Made by a program: the position numbers and the translations under genes
Notes under the pieces: model-generated
The model's input: only the letters and a program-made list of their open reading frames with translations
What the model was told of the DNA's origin: nothing
The model's database searches: none
Shown here: piece by piece, positions 1 through 5,804 of the stretch
How the letters are laid out: the number at the start of each line of letters is the position of its first letter
Position numbering within the stretch: position 1 is the first letter of the stretch
Assembly: GCA_964609465.1 (NCBI GenBank)
Contig: CAZSSQ010000097.1
Coordinates: forward strand, 1-9,316
Length of the DNA: 9,316 bases
From: CAVSBT01 sp964609465
Lineage (GTDB): Bacteria; Chloroflexota; Dehalococcoidia; DSTF01; JALHUB01
Direction of reading: 5' to 3'

Positions 1-1171
1 CCATGCGGCCGCGGAAGTTGCGGTTGCTGGTGCTCACGCAGCGCTCGCCCTCGGCTAGGACGCCCATGTATCCGCCCAGGCAAGGGCCGCAGGTGGCGGT
101 GCTGAAGGCGCAGCCGGCCTCGGTGAAGAGCTCGGCCAAACCGTTCTTAAGGGTCTGGAGGTAGATGTCCTGGGTGGCCGGGATGACGATGCAGCGCACC
201 CAGGGGGCCACCTTCTTCCCCCGCATGATCTCCGCCGCCTCCTGAAGGTCCTCCAGGCGGCCGTTGGTGCATGAGCCGATGAAGACCTGGTCGATCTTGA
301 TGTCCTGCTTCACCACCTCCGAAAGGGGAACCGCGTTCCCGGGGCTGAAGGGCAGGGCCACCGTCGTCTCGATCTTGGAGGCGTCGAACTCGTAGGTGGC
401 GGCGTACCGGCAGTCGGGGTCCGGCTCGTAGACGGTCCACTGCCGGCGGGCGACGGGCCGGACGTAGTCCAGCGTCACCTGGTCGACGGGCATGATGCCG
501 GCCTTGCCACCGGCCTCGGCCACCATGTTGGTCATGGTGAAGCGCGCGTCCACCGACATGTCGCGCAGGGCCTCGCCCTCGAACTGCATGACGGCGTAGA
601 GGGCGCCGTCGGTCCCGATCTGGCCGATGGTGTGGAGGATGAGGTCCTTGCTGTCCACCCAGCGGTTGAGACGGCCGTGGTTGATGAAGCGGTGGGTGGG
701 CGGGACGCGCATCCAGATCTCGCCGGTGGCCATGGCGATGGCGACGTCGGTGGAGCCCATGCCGCAGGCGAAGGCGCCTAGGGCGCCGACGGTGACGGTG
801 TGGGAGTCGGCGCCGACGTAGACGTCGCCGGGGACGACGTAGCCCCGTGAGGGGAGCAGGATGTGCTCGATGCCGGCCTGCCCCTGCTCGAAGTAGATGC
901 AGCCCTGCTCGCGGGCGAACTCACGCATCACCTTGGCCTGCTCGGCGCTCTGGATGTCCTTGTTGGGCACAAAGTGGTCGGGCACCAGGGCGACGCGCTG
1001 GGGGTCGAAGACGCGGGAGACGCCCAGCTTGCGGAACTCCTGGATAGCCAGGGGCGCCGTCACGTCGTTGGCCATGACGAAGTCCACGCGGCAGTTGATG
1101 AGGTCGCCCGGCTGCACCTGGCGGCGGTCGCAGTGGGCGGCCAGGATCTTCTCGGCTATGGTCATGCCCAT
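1..1171 (-). CDS. leuC: 3-isopropylmalate dehydratase large subunit, 3'-truncated by window edge
   Basis: Large subunit of isopropylmalate isomerase, the aconitase-family [4Fe-4S] enzyme that converts 2-isopropylmalate to 3-isopropylmalate in leucine synthesis; it works with LeuD, probably encoded just past the left edge. About 390 residues are visible and the frame is open to position 2. Seen motifs: GADSHT (120-125), and the three cluster cysteines in GSCTNGR (C301) and TCGPCLGG (C361, C364). The last visible residues, TSNRNFRGRM, normally lie about 30 residues from the end of the short (about 420 aa) LeuC/HacA type, so little is missing. Start chosen at ATG 1171 because AAAGG lies 7 nt upstream; a second ATG two codons later is possible. 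Homoaconitase or citraconate-type activity cannot be excluded by sequence, but leuA in the same operon favours LeuC. Confidence 0.95.
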   Translation of the reverse strand, partial: MGMTIAEKILAAHCDRRQVQPGDLINCRVDFVMANDVTAPLAIQEFRKLGVSRVFDPQRVALVPDHFVPNKDIQSAEQAKVMREFAREQGCIYFEQGQAGIEHILLPSRGYVVPGDVYVGADSHTVTVGALGAFACGMGSTDVAIAMATGEIWMRVPPTHRFINHGRLNRWVDSKDLILHTIGQIGTDGALYAVMQFEGEALRDMSVDARFTMTNMVAEAGGKAGIMPVDQVTLDYVRPVARRQWTVYEPDPDCRYAATYEFDASKIETTVALPFSPGNAVPLSEVVKQDIKIDQVFIGSCTNGRLEDLQEAAEIMRGKKVAPWVRCIVIPATQDIYLQTLKNGLAELFTEAGCAFSTATCGPCLGGYMGVLAEGERCVSTSNRNFRGRM

Positions 1172-1190
1172 GATGGGGCCTTTCTAGTCG

Positions 1191-1231
1191 CCTGACCCGC
1201 GCGCCGGCTTCGAATCGGCCCGCCGGTCAGG
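1191..1231 (-). repeat. Intercistronic hairpin between the PH-domain gene and leuC
   Basis: The 82-nt gap upstream of leuC holds an inverted repeat with perfect 7-bp outer arms (CCTGACC 1191-1197, GGTCAGG 1225-1231) and an inner GCCG/CGGC stem around ATTCGAAG. No U-run follows on the minus strand, so it does not look like an intrinsic terminator. It may affect mRNA processing or stability; that is inference. Confidence 0.5.
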
Positions 1232-1253
1232 AGAGGGCTTCATCTAAGTATAC

Positions 1254-1781
1254 TCACTCCTTGGCGACGGCACGCGACTCGTCGCGCAGGCGGTCCACCA
1301 GCGCCTGCACCTCTCGCGGCCGGGGGATGCCCAGCAGGGAGAACTTTCGCACCGCTCCCGCTGTCTGGCAGTCGATGTCGCCGAAGTTGAACAGCGTGCC
1401 CAGGACGCCGCTGCGAATGACGCTCATGTCCTCGATGTCCACCAGGTCGGCCGTCGACATCTGGAGGTGGAACCAGTGGTTCTTCACGCTATCGATGACG
1501 CGCTGGTTGGTCACGACCCAGATGTCGTTGTCGTAGCGGTACTTGAAGAAGTACAGCCTGACGAACCAGTACACCAGCCAGACGGCCGTGGCTACCAGGC
1601 CGATCAAGCGCGGGACGGCGTTGTCTGTCCAGTCGAGGCGGGCCATGGCCCACCAGAGGACGCCCACCGGCACCAGGGCGACGATAACCCCCGCCGCCAG
1701 CTTGGGGTAGACGAACAGCCAGTGGCGCCTGGCAAGCGTCAGGAGCTGCTCGCCCTCCTGTAGAGGAAAGGGAAGCTTCAT
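1254..1781 (-). CDS. Membrane-anchored bacterial PH-domain protein (YdbS/DUF304-like)
   Basis: 175-residue protein of unknown cellular role. It has a short N-terminal segment with the LQEGEQLL motif common before bacterial PH domains. Two hydrophobic segments follow at about residues 23-47 and 57-78, and then a soluble domain. That domain begins with FKYRYDNDIWVVTNQRVIDSV (split here as FKYRYDNDIW and VVTNQRVIDSV, 79-99), where the TNQRVI strand is typical of bPH/DUF304 domains, and continues with DIEDMSVIRSGVLGTLFNFG (115-134). The PH domain is predicted on the cytoplasmic side. Start: ATG 1781 with GAGG 8 nt upstream. It lies 33 nt after leuA and 82 nt before leuC, so it is probably co-transcribed, yet nothing in its sequence suggests an amino-acid function. 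Family call is firm; any link to leucine synthesis is unknown. Confidence 0.85.
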   Translation of the reverse strand: MKLPFPLQEGEQLLTLARRHWLFVYPKLAAGVIVALVPVGVLWWAMARLDWTDNAVPRLIGLVATAVWLVYWFVRLYFFKYRYDNDIWVVTNQRVIDSVKNHWFHLQMSTADLVDIEDMSVIRSGVLGTLFNFGDIDCQTAGAVRKFSLLGIPRPREVQALVDRLRDESRAVAKE

Positions 1782-1814
1782 GGCTTTGACCTCACTCGCG
1801 TTGGCTCCTGCCGC

Positions 1815-3362
1815 CTATGGGCTCGTGCGCACCTCCGTGTCGGAGGGGCGCTGGACGGCCAAGAGACGGTTGAGAGCGTTCATCAGGGCCTTCGCCGAAG
1901 CGACGACGATGTCGGTGTCGGCGCCGCGGCCCACGTAGGTCTTGCTCTCGTGCCGGATGCGCACCGTCACCTCGCCCTGGGCGTCGATGCCCTCGGTGAT
2001 GGCCTTGATCGAGAACTCCGTCAGCTCGTTGGGCACCCCCACGAGGGCGTCGATGGCCTTGTAGGCGGCGTCCACAGGGCCCGTGCCGGTGGCTGTGTGC
2101 AGCAGAACCTGCCCCTCGGGCCCGATGAGGCGGACGGTGGCGGTGGCTACGAGCTGGCTGCCGCACGAGACCTGCACCAGGTCCAGGTGGTATGTCTCTT
2201 CGACCGTGCGGAGCTTGTCGGCCACCAGGGCCTCCAGGTCGCGGTCGTCCACCTCTGCCTTCTTGTCAGCCAGCTCCTTGAAGGCCGCGAAGGCGCGGGA
2301 GAGCTCCTCCCGGGTGAGCTCGTAGCCTAGCTCCTCGAGCCGGGCCTGGAAGCCGTGGCGCCCCGAGAGCTTGCCGAGGACGATCTCGCCGCCGACCGGC
2401 CAGCCGATGTCGTGGGCGTCCATGATCTCGTAGGTCTCGCGCATCTTCAGGATGCCGTCCTGGTGGATGCCCGACTGGTGGCGGAAGGCGTTGCCCCCCA
2501 CGATGGCCTTGTTCGGCTGGATGCTCATGCCGGTGAGGTCGGAGACGAGGCGGCTGGTCCGGTAGAGCTCCCTGGTCTTGATGTTGGTGGTGAGGTCGAA
2601 CAGGTCCTGGCGGGTCTTCAGGGCCATCACCACCTCCTCCAGGGAGGCGTTGCCCGCCCGTTCGCCGATGCCGTTGATGCAGCACTCGATCTGGCGGGCG
2701 CCGGCGCGGACGGCGGCCAGGGAGTTGCCCACCGCCAGCCCCAGGTCGTTGTGGCAGTGGACGGAGACCACCGCCTGATGGATGTTGGGCACGTTCTCGA
2801 AGATGTTGCGGATGAAGTTGCCGAACTCCTCCGGGATGGCGTAGCCCACGGTGTCCGGGATGTTGACGGTGGTGGCGCCGGCCGCGATGACCTGCTCCAC
2901 CATCTGGTAGACGTAGGAGGGCTCGGAGCGGCTGGCGTCCATGGGGCTGAACTCAACGTCAGAGGTGTAACCCTTGGCGCGGGCCACCATGGTGTGGGCC
3001 ATCTCCAGCACCTCATCCCGGTTCTTGCGGAGCTGGTGCATGAGGTGGATGTCGGAGGTGGAGAGGAAGATGTGGATGCGCGGATGGGCGGCGTGCTGGA
3101 CGGCCTCCCAGCAGCGGTCCACCGCCTCCGGGTGGGCGTGGGCTAGGCCGGCGACGGCGCAGCCGCGCACCTTCTTGGCGATCGTGGTCACACCTTCGAA
3201 GTCGCCCAGAGAGGAGAGAGGGAAGCCGGCCTCGATGATGTCGACGCCCAGCCTCTCTAGCTGGCGGGCGATCTCCAGCTTGTCGTCTACGGTGAGGGCC
3301 ACGCCGGGGGACTGCTCGCCGTCCCTCAGCGTGGTATCGAAGATGTATACCTTGTCTTTCAT
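1815..3362 (-). CDS. leuA: 2-isopropylmalate synthase
   Basis: Condenses 2-ketoisovalerate with acetyl-CoA to give 2-isopropylmalate, the committed step of leucine synthesis. 515 residues, normal length for the bacterial type I enzyme. The N-terminal TIM barrel (about 1-270) opens with DTTLRDGEQSPGV (9-21; D13 metal ligand) and has VHCHNDLGLA (H202, H204) and the GNAS asparagine N238, completing the divalent-metal site. A linker region carries NAFRHQSGIHQDG (291-303). The C-terminal LeuA dimer domain (about 370-505), with GTGPVDAAYKAID (426-438), is the usual leucine feedback site. Start ATG 3362 has AAGGAGTG 8 nt upstream. It is separated from the upstream ilvC by a ferritin-like gene, a transposase and hairpin arrays, but stays in the same orientation. 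Homocitrate or citramalate synthase are the main alternatives; length and ilv/leu context favour LeuA. Confidence 0.96.
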   Translation of the reverse strand: MKDKVYIFDTTLRDGEQSPGVALTVDDKLEIARQLERLGVDIIEAGFPLSSLGDFEGVTTIAKKVRGCAVAGLAHAHPEAVDRCWEAVQHAAHPRIHIFLSTSDIHLMHQLRKNRDEVLEMAHTMVARAKGYTSDVEFSPMDASRSEPSYVYQMVEQVIAAGATTVNIPDTVGYAIPEEFGNFIRNIFENVPNIHQAVVSVHCHNDLGLAVGNSLAAVRAGARQIECCINGIGERAGNASLEEVVMALKTRQDLFDLTTNIKTRELYRTSRLVSDLTGMSIQPNKAIVGGNAFRHQSGIHQDGILKMRETYEIMDAHDIGWPVGGEIVLGKLSGRHGFQARLEELGYELTREELSRAFAAFKELADKKAEVDDRDLEALVADKLRTVEETYHLDLVQVSCGSQLVATATVRLIGPEGQVLLHTATGTGPVDAAYKAIDALVGVPNELTEFSIKAITEGIDAQGEVTVRIRHESKTYVGRGADTDIVVASAKALMNALNRLLAVQRPSDTEVRTSP

Positions 3363-3403
3363 GGTCGCTTCACTCCTTCGCCTGGCAGGGGTGTAGAGGA
3401 AGG

Positions 3404-3466
3404 CTTTTCCGCCGGAGGCGGCCAGGCCGCCGCCCGTCCGGGCGGATGCGCCTTTGGCGCAAGCCT
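3404..3466 (+). repeat. 63-bp hairpin-rich repeat, copy 1
   Basis: First copy of a 63-bp sequence that recurs at 4561-4623 in the same orientation (58 of 63 positions identical by my alignment). It contains three small stem-loops: CCGCC-gga-GGCGG, GCCCG-tc-CGGGC and TGCGCC-ttt-GGCGCA. In the other copy the third stem changes to TGCGC-ctctt-GCGCA, so pairing is kept despite substitutions. The copy ends about 40 bp upstream of the leuA start and lies in the leuA 5' untranslated region. Confidence 0.75.
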
Positions 3467-3482
3467 TCCACTAGCCTTCGGT

Positions 3483-3505
3483 GGAGGTCTGAAGACCTCC
3501 GCTAC
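3483..3505 (-). repeat. REP-like hairpin 1 (TTCA loop, GTAG end)
   Basis: Stem GGAGGTC (3483-3489), loop TGAA, stem GACCTCC (3494-3500), then G and CTAC on the plus strand. Read on the minus strand it begins GTAG and has a TTCA loop, the same layout as the repeats at 4665-4687 and 4765-4789. Confidence 0.6.
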
Positions 3506-3510
3506 ATCCG

Positions 3511-3571
3511 GGCCCTCCGCTCCGCCTCAGGCGGAGGAGGGCCGGCGAAGGATGAGGCGGTCTCTGACCGC
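3511..3571. repeat. Two further hairpins in the tnpA-leuA gap
   Basis: A long stem-loop at 3511-3543 pairs GGCCCTCC with GGAGGGCC and, inside it, TCCGCC with GGCGGA around a TCA loop, with a 2-nt GC bulge (14 bp in total). A second one at 3557-3571 is GCGGTC-tct-GACCGC. Neither is followed by a U-run on either strand. Together with the preceding repeats they fill most of the 297-bp gap upstream of leuA; the remaining stretch (3572-3624) shows nothing recognisable. Confidence 0.6.
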
Positions 3572-3624
3572 GCGGGGGCCTGGAGGCTGTGGCATGGCTA
3601 CGCCCCACGCTGGTGGTGGCTCCG

Positions 3625-3649
3625 TACCCCAGCCTGAAGGCTGGGGCAT
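3625..3649 (+). repeat. Left flanking REP-like hairpin of the transposase
   Basis: Stem CCCCAGCC (3627-3634), loop TGAA, stem GGCTGGGG (3639-3646), with TA before and CAT after. It is the exact reverse complement of 4061-4085 and lies 10 bp past the transposase stop codon. Confidence 0.85.
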
Positions 3650-3659
3650 CAGCGAGTTG

Positions 3660-4043
3660 CTAGCGCTCATGTTTCTCCAGCCGGTCCCACTGAGTGCGGA
3701 TGTAGCGGCCAATGGTGGCGGCCGCGGCCTCAGGAACGAGCTTTGCCGCATACCGATGCTGCCAAAAGGCCCCAACCTTGGCATCCAGTTTCAGTTCGGG
3801 GAACCTCTGGAAGATCTGCCGAGAAGTCACCCCTTTGAGAAGGTTCATGGCCATGGATAGGCGGGCCCTATCTTCTGCCGAAATAAGCAGGTGCACATGG
3901 TCTACGATGACCTCGCATTCCGACAGCCTGATGTTCCTCTCCTTGGCCACCGTCCACATTAACCCTTTGACGGCTTCGCCAACATCTCCTTGCAGGAGCC
4001 ATTTGCGCCTCTTTGTCGCAAACCAGACATGATAGAGAGGCAT
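3660..4043 (-). CDS. IS200/IS605-family Y1 transposase, RAYT-like
   Basis: 127-residue single-domain HUH endonuclease that would nick and rejoin single-stranded DNA at hairpin ends. N-terminal YHVWFATKRR (4-13) is the usual family opening. The HUH motif is in VDHVHLLI (H49, H51), binding the divalent metal. The catalytic tyrosine is Y114 in GRYIRTQW (112-119), about 65 residues later as expected for TnpA. WQHRYAAK (94-101) is also family-typical. All key residues are intact, so it may be active, although the length is at the short end. ATG 4043 is the natural start, but no clear Shine-Dalgarno sequence precedes it, suggesting weak expression. It sits inside the ilv-leu operon, between the ferritin-like gene and leuA, in the operon's direction. 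RAYT rather than IS200 is favoured by the flanking inverted hairpins. Confidence 0.88.
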   Translation of the reverse strand: MPLYHVWFATKRRKWLLQGDVGEAVKGLMWTVAKERNIRLSECEVIVDHVHLLISAEDRARLSMAMNLLKGVTSRQIFQRFPELKLDAKVGAFWQHRYAAKLVPEAAAATIGRYIRTQWDRLEKHER

Positions 4044-4060
4044 GCGTTGCCGCGTGCTCT

Positions 4061-4085
4061 ATGCCCCAGCCTTCAGGCTGGGGTA
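4061..4085 (+). repeat. Right flanking REP-like hairpin of the transposase
   Basis: Stem CCCCAGCC (4064-4071), loop TTCA, stem GGCTGGGG (4076-4083), with ATG before and TA after. Exact inverted copy of 3625-3649. It lies between the ferritin-like stop codon (4106) and the transposase start (4043), so it is in the transposase 5' untranslated region. Confidence 0.85.
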
Positions 4086-4105
4086 GCTCTCTTGCCCCCG
4101 TTCCC

Positions 4106-4528
4106 CTACTTCTCCAGCACGGTCTCCCAGTCGTTGGCGTGACCCTCCTCGTCCTCCAGGATCTCCTCCAGCAGGCGGCGGGTGACAGGGTCGTCCTCTT
4201 TCGTGGCCAGCTTGATGATCCCCTTGTACAGCTCGATGGCGTGGTATTCCGTCGCCAGGTCGTCGCGGATCATCTTCGTCAGGTCGCCGCCCACCTTAAT
4301 GGGGCTTATCTCAATGGTGGGCACGCCGCCCAGGAGGTCGATGCGCTCGGCGAGGGCCTCGGCGTGCTTCATCTCGTCGATGGAGGTCGACTTGAACATG
4401 TCCAGGATGGCGGGCGAGGCCGGGCCGCGACCCATGACGTGGTGGTACATGTACTGGATGATGGCGGCCAGCTCGTCGGCGAGGGCGTTGTTCAACGCCT
4501 GCAGCAGCTCCTTGCTTCCCTTTGGCAT
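4106..4528 (-). CDS. Bacterioferritin-like diiron protein, short form
   Basis: 140-residue four-helix-bundle protein of the ferritin-like family, probably oxidising and binding iron in the cytoplasm. The diiron ligands fall almost on E. coli bacterioferritin numbering: E19 (DELAAIIQY), E52 and H55 (SIDEMKHAE), E94 (ATEYHAIEL), E127 and H130 (EDEEGH). M53 matches the inter-subunit haem-ligand methionine. The protein stops at about the end of helix D, lacking the C-terminal fifth helix of typical 158-aa bacterioferritin, so 24-mer cage assembly is uncertain. Start ATG 4528 has a purine-rich AAAGGAGAGAGGGGG just upstream. It lies 257 bp after ilvC, preceded by hairpin repeats. Being inside an ilv-leu operon is unusual. 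A general ferritin-like or DNA-protection role is possible; the diiron fold itself is well supported. Confidence 0.85.
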   Translation of the reverse strand: MPKGSKELLQALNNALADELAAIIQYMYHHVMGRGPASPAILDMFKSTSIDEMKHAEALAERIDLLGGVPTIEISPIKVGGDLTKMIRDDLATEYHAIELYKGIIKLATKEDDPVTRRLLEEILEDEEGHANDWETVLEK

Positions 4529-4560
4529 GGTGATCCCCCTCTCTCCTTTCGAGGGCTATG

Positions 4561-4623
4561 CTTCTCCGCCGAAGGCGGCCAGGCGGCCGCCCGTCCGGGC
4601 GGATGCGCCTCTTGCGCAAGCCT
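4561..4623 (+). repeat. 63-bp hairpin-rich repeat, copy 2
   Basis: Second copy of the 63-bp unit at 3404-3466, same orientation, five differences. It lies 32 bp upstream of the ferritin-like start. The two copies bracket a block of about 1.1 kb containing the ferritin-like gene and the transposase element. Confidence 0.75.
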
Positions 4624-4664
4624 GGCGGTCTCCGCTCGGTGGCGGCGCCAAGCCCGCCTGCGGC

Positions 4665-4687
4665 AGGACCTGAAGGTCCTCCCCTAC
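4665..4687 (-). repeat. REP-like hairpin 2
   Basis: AGGACC (4665-4670), TGAA loop, GGTCCT (4675-4680), then CCCCTAC. On the minus strand it reads GTAGGGG followed by a stem with a TTCA loop. The core ACCTGAAGGTCCTCCCCTAC recurs at 4770-4789. Confidence 0.7.
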
Positions 4688-4702
4688 GACTTTCCCCCGA
4701 AG

Positions 4703-4720
4703 GCCGGGCTTGAGCCCGGC
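4703..4720. repeat. Perfect 8-bp stem-loop GCCGGGCT/AGCCCGGC
   Basis: Eighteen-base near-palindrome with only TG between the arms, located between REP-like hairpins 2 and 3. There is no U-run on the minus strand after it, so it is not a standard terminator. Confidence 0.5.
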
Positions 4721-4764
4721 GGTCCCCGGTCGCTGCCGGTGCCCCGCGCCACCCCGCCTCCGCG

Positions 4765-4789
4765 GGAGGACCTGAAGGTCCTCCCCTAC
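4765..4789 (-). repeat. REP-like hairpin 3, overlapping the ilvC stop codon
   Basis: Perfect 8-bp stem GGAGGACC/GGTCCTCC around TGAA, followed by CCTAC. On the minus strand the conserved leading GTAG contains the ilvC stop: codons AAG AAG TAG run directly into GGGGAGGACC. The repeat therefore provides the end of the ilvC reading frame and forms a stable hairpin immediately after it. Confidence 0.75.
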
Positions 4790-5781
4790 TTCTTCTCCTT
4801 GAGCCACGGCATCATGGCCCGCAGCTCCGCCCCCACCTGCTCGATGGGGTGCTCGGCGTTCTGGCGGCGGAGGGCCATGAAGCCGGGCCGTCCGGCCTGG
4901 TTCTCCAGGATCCACTCGCGGGCAAAGCTACCGTCCTGGATCTCGGTCAGGATACGGCGCATGGTCTCCCGCACGCGCTCATCGATGACGCGGGGGCCGC
5001 GCGTGTAGTCGCCGTACTCGGCCGTGTCGCTGACGGAGTAGCGCATGTACTTCATGCCGCCCTCGTAGAAGAGGTCGACGATGAGCTTGAGTTCGTGCAT
5101 GCACTCGAAGTAGGCCACCTCCGGCTGGTAGCCGGCCTCGACCAGGGTCTCGAAGGCCGTCTTGACCAGGGCGCTGACCCCGCCGCAGAGGACGGTCTGC
5201 TCGCCGAAGAGGTCCGTCTCTGTCTCCTCCTTGAAGGTGGTCGTGAGGACGCCGGCGCGGGTGGCGCCGATGCCCTTGGCGTAGGCCAGAGCCACCTGCC
5301 TGGCGGTCTCGGTGGCGTTCTGTTGCACAGCCACGAGGGCGGGGACCCCGGAGCCCTGCACGAATACCTCGCGCAGGCGGTGGCCCGGCCCCTTGGGCGC
5401 CACCATGGTCACGTCCACGTCCGGCGGCGGCAGGATCTGGCCATAGTGGATGTTGAAGCCGTGGGCGAACATGAGCATCTTGCCCGGCTTCAGCCCCTGC
5501 TCGACCTCGGAGTAGTAGACCTGGCGCTGCACCTGGTCTGGGACGAGCATGACGATGATGTCGGCGGCCTGGGCTGCCTCAGCTATGCTCATCACCTGGA
5601 ACCCGTCGCGCTTGGCCTGGGCGGCCAGCTCGTCGGGGATGCTCCCGATGATGACCTTGAGGCCGCTATCGCGCAGGTTCTGGGCCTGGGCGTGGCCCTG
5701 GCTGCCGTAGCCGATGACGCCGATGGTCTTGTCCTTGAGCAGGGAAAGGTCAGCGTCCTTGTCGTAGTACATCTGGGCCAT
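4786..5781 (-). CDS. ilvC: Ketol-acid reductoisomerase, class I
   Basis: Catalyses Mg-dependent alkyl migration and NAD(P)H reduction of acetolactate or acetohydroxybutyrate to dihydroxy acids for valine, leucine and isoleucine. 331 residues, normal for the short class I enzyme. The Rossmann domain has GYGSQGHAQAQNL (24-36). Catalytic and metal residues are present: AHGFN (H107), K130 in VAPKGPG, D190 and E194 in ETDLFGEQ, E226 and E230 in FECMHE, and S251 in SVSDTAEYGD. The cofactor loop after beta-2 reads GSIPDELAA (46-54). At the positions where NADPH enzymes carry Arg and Ser it has I48 and L52, with D50 and E51 nearby, suggesting NADH preference. Start ATG 5781 has AAGGAG 9 nt upstream. 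It follows ilvN by 114 nt and ends inside a REP-like hairpin. Confidence 0.97.
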   Translation of the reverse strand: MAQMYYDKDADLSLLKDKTIGVIGYGSQGHAQAQNLRDSGLKVIIGSIPDELAAQAKRDGFQVMSIAEAAQAADIIVMLVPDQVQRQVYYSEVEQGLKPGKMLMFAHGFNIHYGQILPPPDVDVTMVAPKGPGHRLREVFVQGSGVPALVAVQQNATETARQVALAYAKGIGATRAGVLTTTFKEETETDLFGEQTVLCGGVSALVKTAFETLVEAGYQPEVAYFECMHELKLIVDLFYEGGMKYMRYSVSDTAEYGDYTRGPRVIDERVRETMRRILTEIQDGSFAREWILENQAGRPGFMALRRQNAEHPIEQVGAELRAMMPWLKEKK

Positions 5782-5804
5782 ACTAGCTGTCTCCTTCCTG
5801 GCCC

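Larger units (their letters stand above)
3625..4085 (-). mobile_element. IS200/REP-type element: transposase between inverted hairpins
   Basis: A 461-bp unit bounded by perfect 25-bp inverted copies of a hairpin (3625-3649 and 4061-4085), each with the stem CCCCAGCC/GGCTGGGG and a TGAA or TTCA loop, and with TAC on the outer side and CAT on the inner side. The only gene inside is a Y1/HUH transposase. Inverted palindromes on both sides of a single-copy HUH transposase are the hallmark of REP-associated tyrosine transposase (RAYT) loci. Classical IS200 ends are imperfect hairpins that are not arranged as inverted repeats. Exact excision ends cannot be set from one copy. Confidence 0.75.

Noticed and set aside
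2355..3146. 263-codon plus-strand ORF opposite leuA
   Set aside because: Antisense shadow with Val/Asp/Gly/His-rich sequence and no domain.
3446..3637. Small plus-strand ORF in the tnpA-leuA gap
   Set aside because: Made entirely of hairpin repeat sequence; no homology signal or ribosome binding site.
3404..3649. CRISPR-like array
   Set aside because: The palindromes differ from each other and are not regularly spaced; no uniform repeat-spacer pattern.
4013..5008. 331-codon plus-strand ORF crossing the transposase 5' end, ferritin-like gene, hairpin arrays and ilvC end
   Set aside because: It spans several minus-strand genes and palindromic repeats; no domain and no ribosome binding site.
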